From the NCBI GenBank assembly GCA_033060915.1, contig CM065378.1:29283501-29347500 (forward strand): a stretch of 64,000 nt of DNA, written 5' to 3'. The position numbers and the translations under genes were made by a program. Below, one piece after another: positions 45,510 to 58,038 of the stretch. The notes below the pieces were generated by a model that was not told the DNA's origin, searched no databases, and worked only from the letters and a program-made list of their open reading frames with translations. The DNA comes from Euryodendron excelsum (Eukaryota > Streptophyta > Magnoliopsida > Ericales > Pentaphylacaceae). Each line of letters starts with the position of its first letter. Positions within the stretch are counted from its first letter, which is position 1.

Positions 45510-46797
45510 TTAGAGTCTAGGATTGTGATGCCTTTTGTACACACATAGCATATCATTGCATCATGTTTTGTATATTGTTTTGACATAGTGTATATTGTTT
45601 TGATATAGTGGATTATGTTTGAGCTTTCTTTACTGTATATCATTTATTTTTATATCCCCTTGTTATCTATCTTTTATTTTTGGATTGTTTAGCTACAAGT
45701 GTTCTCAAATTTTGGTTTATGTTACTCGCCTGTACCATTTTAATGTGGATTTTGGTATTGTATAGTATCGGTATCAGTCTTCATTTCTCTCACGCATCTA
45801 ATTACATATCTTATTATGTATGCTTTGCTAACTTTTGCGATAAATGCGTTGACTCCTCATTTTTTATGCACTATAACACTGTTTTTGACATTAAGACCCA
45901 ACTTAGATTGAGATGGACTCGTTGTCTTACTATTGACTCCATGTAAAGTGCTTGATTCATGCATTGGTAGAAAGTTATACACTTTTCACATGAGTTATGC
46001 TTTGCAACATATTTTTGTTACCTACTTTGCATTTTCATCCATACTTAGTGGAGATTATCACCTTTTGAGCTTTAGAGCGTTTACCATCTTTTTGAGAGTT
46101 TACATTTACTCAAGGATTGATCTTTCACCCTCATTTCTCTTGAATAACTTCTTTATGCTTGCATTTGGTTCATAAGATGAGTTCTGATCTTGACATTGAC
46201 GCTTTTACTCTATGTAATATTATAATTTGGCATCTTTATGTAATTCTAAGCCTATATTCTTCTTGATAGCCATTATCCTTTTTATTTCACCATATAACCC
46301 ATTTATCATTTCATTTATCACCAACTTCTTCCTCAAAAGATATCATTAAAATTTTTGTACTTCATAACCCTATTCTATACTATGTTGGGGAAACGAAGAT
46401 ATAAAAAAAAATCAAATAGAAAAAGAGAAGAAGAAGAGTAAGAGAAAAGAAAAAAAGAAGTGGGTATATGATAAAAAAAGAAGAAGAAGAAGTTATGAGA
46501 ATCATGCAAAGTGGCAACAATGTCAAAGAGAAGGAGTTGTAAAAATTGAAAATGTTTATTGTTCGAATCTTTGGGTACATAACAAGGGAGGAGTTGGATA
46601 TGATATATTTTCATCATCTCATTGACACGTGATGTGTTTTGTACTTACCTTTCATCATTGCTACTTTACCTCTTCGCCCTCCAAATCACTTAATCGATCC
46701 AAAGATGCTTCATTATAATTTTCATTAGAGTAAAAGTTTTGACTTGTCAATTGTTTGAATCATTGAGCATCTATGAACATTGTTTCATGAAGTTATG
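45510..46797 (+). other. 3' spacer of Athila A up to the element B insertion
   Basis: No gene. The sequence parallels 56425-57680 of element B in layout (shared GGTATTGTATAGTAT near 45754 and 56663, and TTCATGAAG.TATG near 46784 and 57647). It contains an A-rich stretch at 46400-46500. A's own tail beyond this point was lost. Confidence 0.6.
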
Positions 46798-48229
46798 TGA
46801 TTACTCTTAGAAATAGTAATCTCTAGGTCTAAATTAGTGGTTGATTAGTTGAATTTCAGTGTTAATTTAGTATTTTAACTCCTAAAATGCATTAAAACCC
46901 TTTTTGTGCACTTTTTACTGGAATTGGAGCTTAAACCAAGGCAAACGGGCAAAAATCAGGATGATCGATCGATCGCCAAACTCACCGATCGATCTGAGAT
47001 CTCTGTTCAACCCTCTACAGCAAACTTCAAAGAGGGAGCTTTTTCGATCGATCGGCCGTTTGATCGGTGATGTCGGAACTCCCTCAACAGACGACACAAA
47101 TACAAACTTCAGAGAGGTCGGTTTTACGTTCGATTGGGCGATCGATCGCCATTCGCCGTTCGATCGGCCATTCGATCGGACACCACCACTGATCGATCGG
47201 TCTGTACAGAGTTTGTTTTTCTGCAAAGTATAAAAGCTGTATATACAGGACAAAGTGGAGGATGTCGAAAATCTGCAGATTTGGACAGTATGAGGAGCTT
47301 CTAAAGTAGAACTTTTGATATTTTGTAAGATTTTTAGTTAGATTTACTTTAATGCTTTGTAATGTTGTCATTTATTGCTTTTGGATCATTGTAAATGAAT
47401 GTTTTATATATGAAGTGAATATTTCTCTACTCTTTCTAGCCATTTTCTCTCACTTTCTTAGCAACTAAACACTAGTTCTACGTAGTTTAATGGTAGATTT
47501 GTCTTCATTTATGCTCTTTGACATGGATTCTAGTAGCTAAACATCCATTGGATGTGGTTGTGAAAATCCACCAAAGATCTTCAAAGGGTTAAAAATGAGA
47601 TGTATGAACTTTAAAGCCATATCCTTAGAATTCCATGGTTTCATTTGATTTAGCATGAGATTCATTAGAAAAACTTAGGTTCATAACCCCTTGGCAATAT
47701 TTATGCACAAATCAATATTTGGTATAGGTATTGCACATGTCTAAGGTTTGATTCTAGGGTGCTAGTCATAGATTTCATCTTTATGCTCAATCAAACATAA
47801 ACCCACATTTTTATAGTCGACATTTTCTGAATCAAGAATCTAAAGTGCGATTCTTGATTTGAGTTGTAAAATTCTCATTTGAAACCCTTGTTGTGAATTG
47901 GTGGATTGAAACAAGTATGTCCAAGCTTTTCCCTAATTACATAAACCTAGATTTTATTGCCTTCATCAATTATTAAGTTATTGCACTAATCATAGAACAA
48001 CCATCATCTCAAAACCAACAAATTTTTGGTCTCTTTTATGTTAGAAAAAGAAAAGAATTTTCATTTGCAATCCATCAAGATAAGTGCCCGTTTTAGTTGA
48101 GCTTTGTTGCTATATTTGCAGAATTCCCTTGAGAGAGAATGACATCGGATTCTCCGGTTTTACTATATTCGCAACCTCTGTATTCTTGCGGAGTGACTCC
48201 GATTGTGAAGCACATCTATAGGCGTATCA
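46798..48229 (+). repeat. 5' LTR of Athila B
   Basis: 1432 bp, TGATTACTCTTAG to GGCGTATCA. It holds the GATCGATCGG array (46961-47200) and a TATA box TATAAAA at 47229-47235. Confidence 0.9.
46961..47235 (+). promoter_or_regulatory. GATCGATCG array and TATA box in the Athila B 5' LTR
   Basis: About nine CGATCGATCGG-like palindromic motifs occur between 46961 and 47200, interleaved with a repeated AAACTTCA.AGAG element, then AGTATAAAAGC at 47227-47237. The position and the TATA box fit the LTR promoter. The 3' LTR has the same arrangement with a different number of motifs. Confidence 0.65.
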
Positions 48230-48234
48230 AGTTT

Positions 48235-48252
48235 TGGCGCTGTTGCCGAGGA
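48235..48252 (+). other. Primer-binding site of Athila B
   Basis: TGGCGCTGTTGCCGAGGA begins five bases after the LTR. It is two bases from the usual Athila tRNA-Asp-type site. Confidence 0.85.
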
Positions 48253-48689
48253 ATTCATAGGCAAAAGCTACACCGGTCGAAAGCTAAGGATTGCAGAAGA
48301 AAATTGAAAAAAAAAAGAGAAGAAAAAAAAAGGGTGGATTTCATCACCACTCCCGAGGGAAGCATTTACGGGCTATGGGCCACAGTACACTCTCATTTCC
48401 ATTAAGGTTTTTTGCTTTTTAGGCTTATTTTCAATTTTTATTTTTTCTATAGTTTCCTTTGTTTGTTATAGTATAATTGCATTGTATTTTTGTTAGGAAA
48501 CTTTTCCCTCTTCGGGAGTATTTAGTGGAGCTAGGTTAGTGTGTTCAAGTTGCAAATTGATGGTACGCTTATTGTATGTGGAGATTGGAGGTACGAGATT
48601 GAATTGAGAAAAAGCCGTTGTTCGGCCTAGAATTGAAAAAAGCTGTTGTCCGACCTAGGGAATTGTGTATGATGTGCTGAACAACCCAA

Positions 48690-50190
48690 ATGGTCCAACC
48701 TTATGTGTGCATTCATTCTTGCATGTCATATTTCACGAGGGACGAACATCATCGCCCTGTGAGGATTGAGAGTATTGAGATCACAAGCACATCTTCACCA
48801 ACCCCTAGTTTACCATTAGTGGTCGACTTAGGTTTCATTCTAATGGAAAATCCCAATGAACCCGGCTTACCTAATATTCAACCCTTGCATCCAAATGTCC
48901 AACTCAACCCGGAAGGTCATGAAGAGTTTGAGAGAGGGAGCCACCATGGCGACGTGGCGGCCCCCCCTATACGAACTCTACGGGACTACATAAACCCACC
49001 AAGGCAAGCACCAACATCGTGCATTGTTTTCCTGCCCCATCACAATACTCTAAGTATTAGGTCGAGAATGATACAAATGTTGCCTCAATTCTACGGGATG
49101 GATTCGGAACAACCCTACATTTTTCTTAAGGAATTTAAGGACGCTTGTTCAATTGCAATGGACAACTCATGTCCAAGGGAAGTATTTTTGTTGAAACTCT
49201 TCCCGTTTTGTTTGAAGGATAAAGCTAAGCTTTGGTTTAATTCCTTGCGACCCATGTCCATCCACTCTTGGGCTACTCTCAAAGGGGAATTTTTTAGCAA
49301 ATTTTTTTTCAAAAATTGAACCGAAGCCATACGAAGGCAAATTTCTCAGTTTTCTCTTTTGTTGGGGGGAACTTTCTTTCAATGTTTGGAGAGGTTCAAA
49401 GACCTCTTAAATTCTTGCCCTCATCACGGTTTTGCCGATTGGCATGTCATCAACACATTTTATTCTTCTTTGACACCCCAACTCAAGCAATTTGTCGAGT
49501 CTATATGTGCGGGGACGTTTTTTGATAAGCAACCCCGTGAGGCATATGATTATTTTGATAACTTGGCAAATAAGGCTAGAGATTGGGCACTTATCAGGAC
49601 CCAAAATCCCGAGGGTCGCTCAATCCAACAAAGGGTGGGATGATATCAACTCAAGGAAGTTAATGATGTCAATGCTAGGGTGGCTATCTTAGCAAGAAAA
49701 TTAGAGGCTCTTGAGGTGAAAAAAGTTCAATCGGTACAGAGTGGGGAGATGAGAGAAGTATGTTGTCTTGTGTGTGAAATCTCGGAGCATGCCACCTCTT
49801 CATGCCCAATCATTCTAGGTGTGAAGGAGGCTTTGCATGGCCAAGTTAACATAATTGGCTAATATTCAAGAGGAGGGGGCAACCCCTATTTGAACACATA
49901 CAACCTAGGATGGAGAGATCATCCCAACTTTGGGTGGAGGAACAATGAGAGGACTTCAAACTCCCACAACTACCAAGGAGGGTATCAAAACCCTCAATCA
50001 TACCAAGCACCTCCACTACCCCCACAAGCACTCCAATCACAACATCCACCTCCACCTTACCAACAAGCACCCGTGACCCAATTCCAAAATCAACCAAGGC
50101 CATATCAACCCCTTCATAGGAAGCCCATAGAGGACAATGTTTACCAACTTGTCAATGACATGAGGGGGGTTAGTTCAAGGGTTGATAAAT
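48690..50190 (+). pseudogene. gag of Athila B
   Basis: A better preserved gag than in A. The first frame runs open from 48690 (SLPLVVDLGFILM, then PRQAPTSCIVFLP and LKLFPFCLKDKAKLWFNSL) to a TGA at 49317-49319 where A has AGA. Then come DYFDNLANKARDW, a CCHC knuckle CLVCEISEHATSSC near 49763-49804, and a Pro/Gln-rich tail. The breaks are few and mostly single-base. Confidence 0.87.
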
Positions 50191-50315
50191 AAGAGAAGGT
50201 GCTAGACCAACACTTTAGGTTACTTGAGAACATCCAAAAGCAAATGTCTACATTGACACAAGCTTTGACCCAAAATATCCCGGGAAGATTCCCGGCTCAA
50301 CCTTAACCTAACCCG

Positions 50316-53300
50316 GTGGTTAGGCAAGTGTACATAACGGAGGGTAAGAGTGACCCTAGTCCAAGTCATGAACAAGTGCAAGCCATAACCACCCTTAGAA
50401 GTGACAAGACCATTGACAAAACTATCCCACCTCGGGATGAGACTTCTAGGAAGAGTGTTGACAAAGAAGAGAAAGGGAGAGAAAAAGAGAAAGAGGAAAA
50501 AGAGCCGAGAGAAGGGGGGAAACCTTAGCCAACCCCATTGAGATTTTGAGTGAGAGTGAAAGGGATAAGAGAAGGGACATAGTAAAACATGCTCCCTTCC
50601 CGCAAAGGTTGACCAAACCAAAGAATGAACTTCTAAATGCGAAAATTTATGAAGTGTTCAAGCAAGTAAAGGTCAACATCCCTATCCTTGACGCAATCAA
50701 GAAAATACCTTCTTATGCTAAGTTCTTAAAGGACTTATGCACTTTTAAGCGAAAGTTGCATGTCAAGAAAACCGCTATGATGAACGAAAATCAAAGTGTG
50801 ATTTTGCAATGCAAAACTGTGCCGAAATTCAAGGACCCTCGATGTCCTACCATTTCTTGTACCATTGGGAATACCAAGATCAATCGTGCCTTGTTGGACT
50901 TAGGGTCTAGTGTCAACTTTTTACGCTTTTCAGTGTATAAGGAACTTGGCCTAGGAGAGTTGAGCCCTACTCAGGTTACTTTGCAATTGGCGGATCGTTC
51001 TATAAAGGTTCCAAGAGGTATCATCGAGGATGTTTTCATCCAAGTTGATAACTTTTGCTTCCCGGTCGATTTCATAGTCCTAGATACCCAACCTGTTGAG
51101 AGTTGTATAGCTCACAACCAAATTCTTATGATTTTGGGACGCCCTTTCCTAGCTACTTCCAATGCCATCATTCATTATAGGAACGGGTTAGTGAAATTGT
51201 CTTTTGGCAACACCACCTTTGAGCTTAACATCTTTTCGGTTGCCAAACAAAAAGGGGAATGTGACGATATCCGGAAGGTAGACATCATAAAGAGCATAGT
51301 TCAAGATCACTTTGAGTAGGAGATTTTTGAGGACCCCTTGGAGAGAGCATTAGTGAGAGGTGAACCGCATGCTTCACTTGATAGTGAGGGCATGGCGTTG
51401 AGTGAATTTTCTTATTTAAAGGGTGAGAGAGAGGAGTGTTTACATGTGGGTCAATGGACCCCTTCTTTTGAACCCCTCCACCCTAGTGCCGAGAAACTAA
51501 TTCCTTCGGAGGAGAAGCCTCCCATTCCCGAGAGGAAGCCTTTGCCTTCCAATTTAAAGTATGCATTTTTAGGGGATGGGGAGTCTTACCCGGTAGTGAT
51601 TTCTTCTAGCTTATCCGGGAGCTAAGAGGAAGGGTTGATAACATTGCTTAGGAAACATAGAAAAGCCCTAGGATGGACCATTGCCGACCTTTATGGGATT
51701 AGTCCTCTCGTGTGCACTCACCGTATTTTCTTAGAAGAGGAGGCTAAATCCATTCGTCAAATGCAAAGGCGATTGAATCCCAATATGAAGGAAGTGGTTA
51801 AAGGTGAGGTTTTAAAATTGCTAGATGCGGGTATCATTTACCCCATCTCTGATCCGAAATGGGTTAGTCTGACCCAAGTGGTGCCTAAGAAATCGAGTGT
51901 CACGATGATAGGGAATGACAATAATGAGTTAGTGCCAACCGTGTGGAAACCGGGTGGCGAATGTGCGTTGATTATCTCCGCCTCAATAGTGTGACCCGAA
52001 AGGACCATTTCCCTTTACCCTTCCTTGATCAAGTCCTAGAAAAGGTGTCCGGTAAGGCTTTCTATTGTTTCTTAGATGGATATTCGGGGTACAATCAAAT
52101 TGACGTAGCCCTTGAGGATCAAGCCAAGACAACATTCACTTGTCCCTTTGACATATATGCTTATAAACGTATGCCCTTCGGGCTTTGTAATGCATCAGCG
52201 ACATTTCAAAGGTGCATGATGAGCATATTTAGCGACATGGTTGAGCAATTGTTGAAGTCTTCATGGATGATTTTTCCGTCTATGGGGATACTTATGAAGG
52301 TTGTCTTGGTAATTTATAGAAAGTTTTGATGAGATGTGAGGAGAGTAACCTTGTGCTCAATTGGGAGAAATGCCATTTTATGGTTACTAGTGGTATAGTT
52401 TTAGGCCATATTGTGTCGGCCGAAGGGCTTGAAGTAGATAAAGCAAAAATTAAACTCATTCAAAAATAGCCCGCCCCTACGTGTGTGAAGGAGGTTAGAT
52501 CATTTCTTGGGCATGCCGGTTTTTATCAGCATTTCATTGAGAGTTTTAGTGCAATCTCTAGGCCTATGTGTCATCTTTTGTCCCAAGATGTTCCCATTGA
52601 GTGGACATCTTCTTATCAACAAGCTTTTGACAAGTTGAAGGGACTTTTGACCTCAGCTCCAATCATTCGAGCACCCAATTGGTCTCTCCCGTTTGAGCTA
52701 ATGTGTGATGCTAGCGATTATGTTGTGGGGGCTGTCCTAGGACAAAGAGTTGATAAGAAGCAATATGTCATTTATTATGCGTCTAAAACTCTCAATGAGG
52801 CTCAAATTAACTATACCCCAACCGAGAAGGAACTCCTTATGGTGGTTTTTGCACTAGACAAATTTAGGTCTTACTTGATTGGGTCATTGGTCATCATTTA
52901 CACCGACCATGCGGCCCTAAAGTATCTCCTCACAAAACCCGATGCAAAACTGCGCCTCATTCGATGGATACTTTTGCTCCAAGAATTCCATATTGAAATG
53001 CGTGACAAAAAAGGGGTTGAAAATGTGGTTGCGGACCACTTGTCTCGGCTTCCCTTAAATGGGTGAGCCATGAACCCAACCCTTATCAAGGAGCACTTCC
53101 CGAATGAGCATCTCATGCATGTGAGTGTTGTTGAGCAAGTTTCAACCCCTTGGTTTGTGGACATTGGGAACTTTCTTGTCACTGGTGAGGTTCCTTTCAC
53201 ATGGTCATCCATTGACAAGCATAAATTCTTCCAGAATGTACGCTATTATTCGTGGGATGATTCTCACTTGTTTAAGTATTGTCTGGACCAAATCATTCGC

Positions 53301-54439
53301 CGGTGTGTCCCAAATTATAAATTTCGACAAGTAATAGAGTTTTGTCACTCTCATGCTTGTGGAGGACACTTCTCCTCTAAGAAAACCACGGCCAAAATTT
53401 TACAATGTGGGCTTTATTGGCCCACCATGTTCAAGGATGTACATACCTTTTGTCTTGCTTGCGGTGCTAACGGTTAGGAACACTTTCGAAGAGGCACATA
53501 ATGCCTCTTCACCCCATCATTATTTTAGGAATATTTGATTGTTGGGGGATTGATTTCATAGGACCGTTTCCTAACTCGTGTGGGTACCCATTCATTCTTG
53601 TTGCTGTAGATTATGTCTTAAAGTGGGTGGAAGCAATTGCCACCTGAAGTAATGACCACCAAGTGGTCTTGAGATTTTTGAAAGAAAACATATTTTGTAG
53701 GTATAGCATGCCTCGAGCCGTGATAATTGATGGCGGCTCGCATTTTTGTAACAAGCCCTTTGTGTCTTTAATGCGTAAGTATGGAGTGGTCCATAAGGTT
53801 GGATTACCATACCATCCTCAAACGCAAGGGCAAGTAGAGTTGGCCAATCGGGAAATCAAGCGAATTCTTGAAAAAACCGTCAATCCAAATAGGAAAGATT
53901 AGTCTCTTAGATTGACTGATGGGTTGTGGGTGTACCACACGGGTTATAAAACCATTCTTGGCGCATCACCCTATAAACTTGTATACGGGAAGGCCTGTCA
54001 TCTTCCCGTCGAAATTGAGCATAAAGCATATTGGGCGATTCGCCAATGCAATGAGGATATTGATGTTGCGGGTACCCACCGCAAACTCCAACTTAATGAG
54101 TTAGATGAACTCCGCAATGATGCATTTGAAAATGCAAAAATAGCTAAGGCCCGGATGAAACACTTTCATGACCAAAATATCATTCAAAAAACTTTTAAAG
54201 TTGGCCAAAAAGTGTTATTGTATGATTCACGCTTGCATTTATTTCTGGACAAATTGTAGAGTAAGTGGGCCGGGCCATACCTTGTGAAAGAAGTTTTTCC
54301 CCATGGGGCCATCGAGGTGCAAAATCTCACGAATGGCTCGGCATTCAAGGTGAATGGTCAGCAGCTAAAGCTGTATTTGGAGTCGTTCCAAAGGGAGTTG
54401 GATTGTGTGGATCTCATTGATCCACCGTCTTTTGAGTGA
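50316..54439 (+). pseudogene. pol of Athila B (protease, RT, RNase H, integrase)
   Basis: In order: an ITTLRSDKTIDKTI linker; an aspartic protease with ALLDLGSS near 50897; an RT with KWVSLTQVVPKKS, MPFGLCNASATFQR and an FMDD site present only after a one-base shift near 52255; RNase H ([32 protein letters not shown]); an integrase HHCC finger (HSHACGGHF), a core with IIDGGSHFCNKPF and YHPQTQGQVE, and a C-terminal module KWAGPY ending at a TGA 54437-54439. Stops at 51319, 51625, 53477, 53902 and 54259 and a few frameshifts break it. It is less decayed than the A copy. Confidence 0.9.
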
Positions 54440-54694
54440 CATTAGCTAGTCGTGTTTTATAGTTTAGGAGTAGTTCTTTTGTTTTCCTTTTTATAGGTTT
54501 CTTTCTCTTATCTTTTTGGTAGTTGGTTGTGTACATTCGTATTCCTAAGAGTCCTACCCACCTCGTTGTTCTTTTTGTCGTCCATTTTCCTCATGCCTTG
54601 AGGTCATGGCATGATTCTAGTTTTTTTTTGGGGGGGGGGGGGGGGGGGCACCATTTATATGTTGCTGTGGAAAATCCTGAGAATTTTTGCAGAA
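54440..54694 (+). other. Post-integrase spacer of Athila B with a T9G19 run
   Basis: No gene. Nine T residues followed by nineteen G residues (54630-54648) stand in the place where element A has its purine tract. Confidence 0.7.
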
Positions 54695-54926
54695 CTTCAG
54701 AGAGGCTATTTTGCTATCGATCGGTGTGCCAAACTGATCGATCGGCTGATCAAACGATGAAGCACTAGCGATCAATCTAGCATGACATTTATTACCGCAC
54801 TGATCGAAAGGAAGCGGTATTGATTGATCGGCCGTTCGATCGCTGGCGCTCCATATCGATCGGTCTGCGAGGCGATTGATCGATTTAAGAGCTGATCGAT
54901 CGGAGATGAGAGCTGCTTATATAAAT
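54695..54926 (+). promoter_or_regulatory. Candidate internal promoter of Athila B (GATCGATCGG array plus TATA box)
   Basis: Seven or so GATCGATCGG-like motifs fill 54715-54903 and are followed by TATATAAAT at 54918-54926. The array opens with CTTCAGAGAGG, a sequence also inside this element's LTR array. The CCGTTCGGACGG motif of element A is absent. The arrangement equals that of A, upstream of the env-position ORF, so a separate promoter for that ORF is inferred. Confidence 0.55.
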
Positions 54927-55135
54927 CCACAAGTTTACTATTCATTCACTTTCGCTTGCGAGAAGTTGAGAGTTTTGAGAGTCTTTGCATATATTGGAGC
55001 AGCGAGGCCCTGCCAGCTCATTTTGGTGGACTTTGTTTCGTCTTCTCACGGTTTTCTGCACTTCGAGAGGTATTTCTTCCGCCGATCTTTGTCTATTCTT
55101 TCATTTCCAGTTGTACTTAGCTTAGTTAGAGGGCT

Positions 55136-56424
55136 ATGGTCTAGACTAGGAGTATTGAGGGTACAACTGGGGCGAGGGCTTCTCAAACTCTAGCTCAGTT
55201 TCAGTAGCTCCAGCGAGAGCATGCTAGGAGGGAGAGAGAGGGAGAGTATGATACTACTCATTTCCGGGGGAGAGATCAGGAGCGAGAGTTCAGACTGGTG
55301 TGGAGCGCCCGTAAGGTGATAGTGGAGAGGCGTTGGATCGTGAGTCAGTTCGATAGAGAGCCATATGGTTAGCTCAAGCCATTGACCGATCGCCAGTGGT
55401 TAGGGTTAGCTTCCTTTATAGGCCAGTACTTAGCCACCCTCGTGGAAGAGTTCATGGCCAGCATTTCATCAGATCCCATTGGTGGCAACCGGCATATTAT
55501 TCACTCTTGGGTTCGGGGTAGGGATGTTGTTATCATCCTGGATTCCTTTGCCGAGCAGTTTGGTTTATCGAGGGTTGCTAACCCTCAGTTCTCTTATGAC
55601 GGGGAGCACCCACCATCTCATGAGCAGATGTGCGCTGAGATTCTAGCACCGGGAGAGTCCTAGACCGCTTCCCAGATCAGGATTAGGCATCTTGCCCCCA
55701 GATACCACCCGTTTTTCCTATGGACATGCTATTCGATCTTTCCACTGGGGAGGACAGTGGAGTATAGTAAGATGCGGGGGTAGTTAATGTGGGCTATTGG
55801 CATGGGCAGGACTATTGACTTGCCCGACTTTATGTATATGACACTGTGGGCCGGGACCCAGGTTGCTACTCCCCAGTCCAGCATCCCTTTTGGTTGCTTT
55901 CTAACAGCGAGGTTTAGGGCAGCTGGGGTTAGCGTTGCAAATGTTGTCCTGCTATCCTCCTCGACCGACATAAACTGGAAGACAAAGAAGAGGGCGGCAG
56001 GGCAGTTGGCGAAGAAGGGGGGGTAGCTGGTTCAGCTCACTCATATTCTCAACAGCCGCCTTCTCAGACACTAGCCGAGACCTAGTCAGGGGAGCAACGG
56101 CAGGATCAAACAGAGCAGCCAGCACAGCCCCAGGCTCAGGCTTAGGATCAGGAGGAGCTAGCTCATGGGACGATACTTCAAACTTTGGCAGCCGTCTAGG
56201 AGCAGCTGACCACTCAGCAGACAGAGCGCCAGTAGTGGCAGGCCAACGTTATAGCTAGATTAGATCTCTAGGACACTACCATTGCTATACTTCAGGGTCA
56301 GCTGACTGACATTCAGCAGCAACAGCAAACACAGTCCACTCGACTCCAGGAGATTATCCAGCACCTTGGACAGCCTCCTCCGGATGATGATAGGGACTTC
56401 TTTTCTAATCTCCAGTTAGATTAG
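55136..56424 (+). pseudogene. env-position ORF of Athila B
   Basis: From the ATG at 55136 the frame contains RSIEGTTGARASQTLAQFQ, FRGRDQEREFRLVWSARK, then an open block 55382-55663 with LVEEFMASISSDPIG and FGLSRVANPQFSYD, homologous to the A copy. Stops at 55142, 55205, 55370, 55661 and about 55780 mark it as dead. A Gln-rich coiled-coil C-terminus leads to the acidic end PPDDDRDFF. Function unknown. No sign of membrane segments. Confidence 0.68.
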
Positions 56425-58038
56425 ATGCATTGTGCACTTCGTAGCATTTCATTTCATGTGATGTATCTAAATCTTTTTTTATTATAGTGGATGTATTTAT
56501 TTTTGAGCTGTTTGTATACTGATATTTCCTGTTGTGGCATACCCCTTTTTGTATATATTTTTTGTATTCTTTTGTCTATCTCGGGTATATTTTGGCATTT
56601 CAGTTACAAGTATACTTTTTGATTGATATCCATATCGCATGTATTGTTCCGATAGAGGTAATAGGTATTGTATAGTATTAGTATCGCTCTTTTCTATAAC
56701 TTGACACCTTAACTATGTCCTTAATTATTGATATCATTTCTTTTTAGATTTTTGTGATGGAGGTGTCAAGTTTGTTTCAGACAAGTACCATACCATGTTT
56801 TTTATTAAATTTGAGTTGATGATTAACCCACCTTAGAGATTATGATACATTGCAAGTTTTTGGCATAAAATCCTTATAAAAGACAATTCACATTGTTGCA
56901 CACTAACATGTTATGTGATGCCTTATGTTTCATTCTTATGCATGCATGTCCTTATAAGGTGGAGATTTTTACCGTGTGAGCCTTAGAGGCTATTTATCGC
57001 CTTTGAAAAGTGAATCACGTTCATTCAAGATTATTTTTGTTGATCCTAATTCATTGAATAGCTTCATTATATTTGATTTTGGTTTACATGTTCGAGTGTT
57101 AGATAGATTTATTGACCCCTTATACACTTTTGAAGTTTTGATTTGTTGTATTCTTCGGCTTCTAAACGCATAGGCCATTTCATTCCATTGAGCCATTTTA
57201 TGTGTATTTTTCTTCCTCTTGATATTCATATGCATGTGCATAAGTTTAAAAGTTGTCAATGCCAATTAAAGCATTGCTCTTACATTTGTAAAGTTGAAAG
57301 TGTATGGAGTTGAAGAGTAAAGAATATATATATATATATATAGAAAGAAAGGGATGAAAAGGTGTATCTAAAAAAAAAAAAAATCAAATGTAAAAGAAGT
57401 GAGGTGAAGGAAGATTGCAAAAGTGATTCAAAAGATTGGAAGTGCGGAAGTGAATGTCATTGATCATCATGTGTAATACGCATGCATATGTTGAAACTTT
57501 TTTCCACTTTCTATCCTCTTACATGGCTCTTCTTTCATTCATCATCCTTATGACATTGATATCCGAAGATACATAAATCTTTAATTCAATTGTGTATAAG
57601 ACATTAATGTCAATTTTCTAAATTATGTTTAAGCTGTGAATATTCCTTCATGAAGCTATGCCAAGTCGATACGCTTACAATTTATTCATTTTTGGTTTCG
57701 GAATTGCTTTACTTGCATGATTTATACATTTACTTGTTAAAAGAGCTTTCCATTAAGGGACCATGAGTGTTCATGTTCAAAATTGAGTGTATGCCTTGTG
57801 AGACTTGGATTGAAGCCTCAAGGATGTAATTGTACGAGTTATGAGCCATTAGGGTCATATGTCATTGGTAGTACGCGTCAATGTGTTTTATTTCTTCCAT
57901 GCTTTATGCCTTTGCCTTGCGATGGTTCACAACCTAGGTGGATAGAGATTTGACTTGAATAAGGTTAATACATGTGTATATTTTTGTTTTTCTTCTCATA
58001 CTTTGATAGGGACTATCAAAGGCTTAGTTGAGAGGTGT
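56425..58038 (+). other. 3' spacer of Athila B
   Basis: No gene. It holds a short (TA)n at about 57325-57342 and an A-run near 57371-57383. The sequence directly before the 3' LTR (TAGTTGAGAGGTGT) is only weakly polypurine. Confidence 0.6.

Noticed and set aside
46380..46617. Minus-strand Phe/Ser-rich open frames
   Set aside because: They come from an A/G-rich low-complexity stretch.
46904..47253. Long open frames on both strands in the Athila B LTR
   Set aside because: They follow the GATCGATCG repeats, are open on both strands at once, and vary with unit number in the other LTR.
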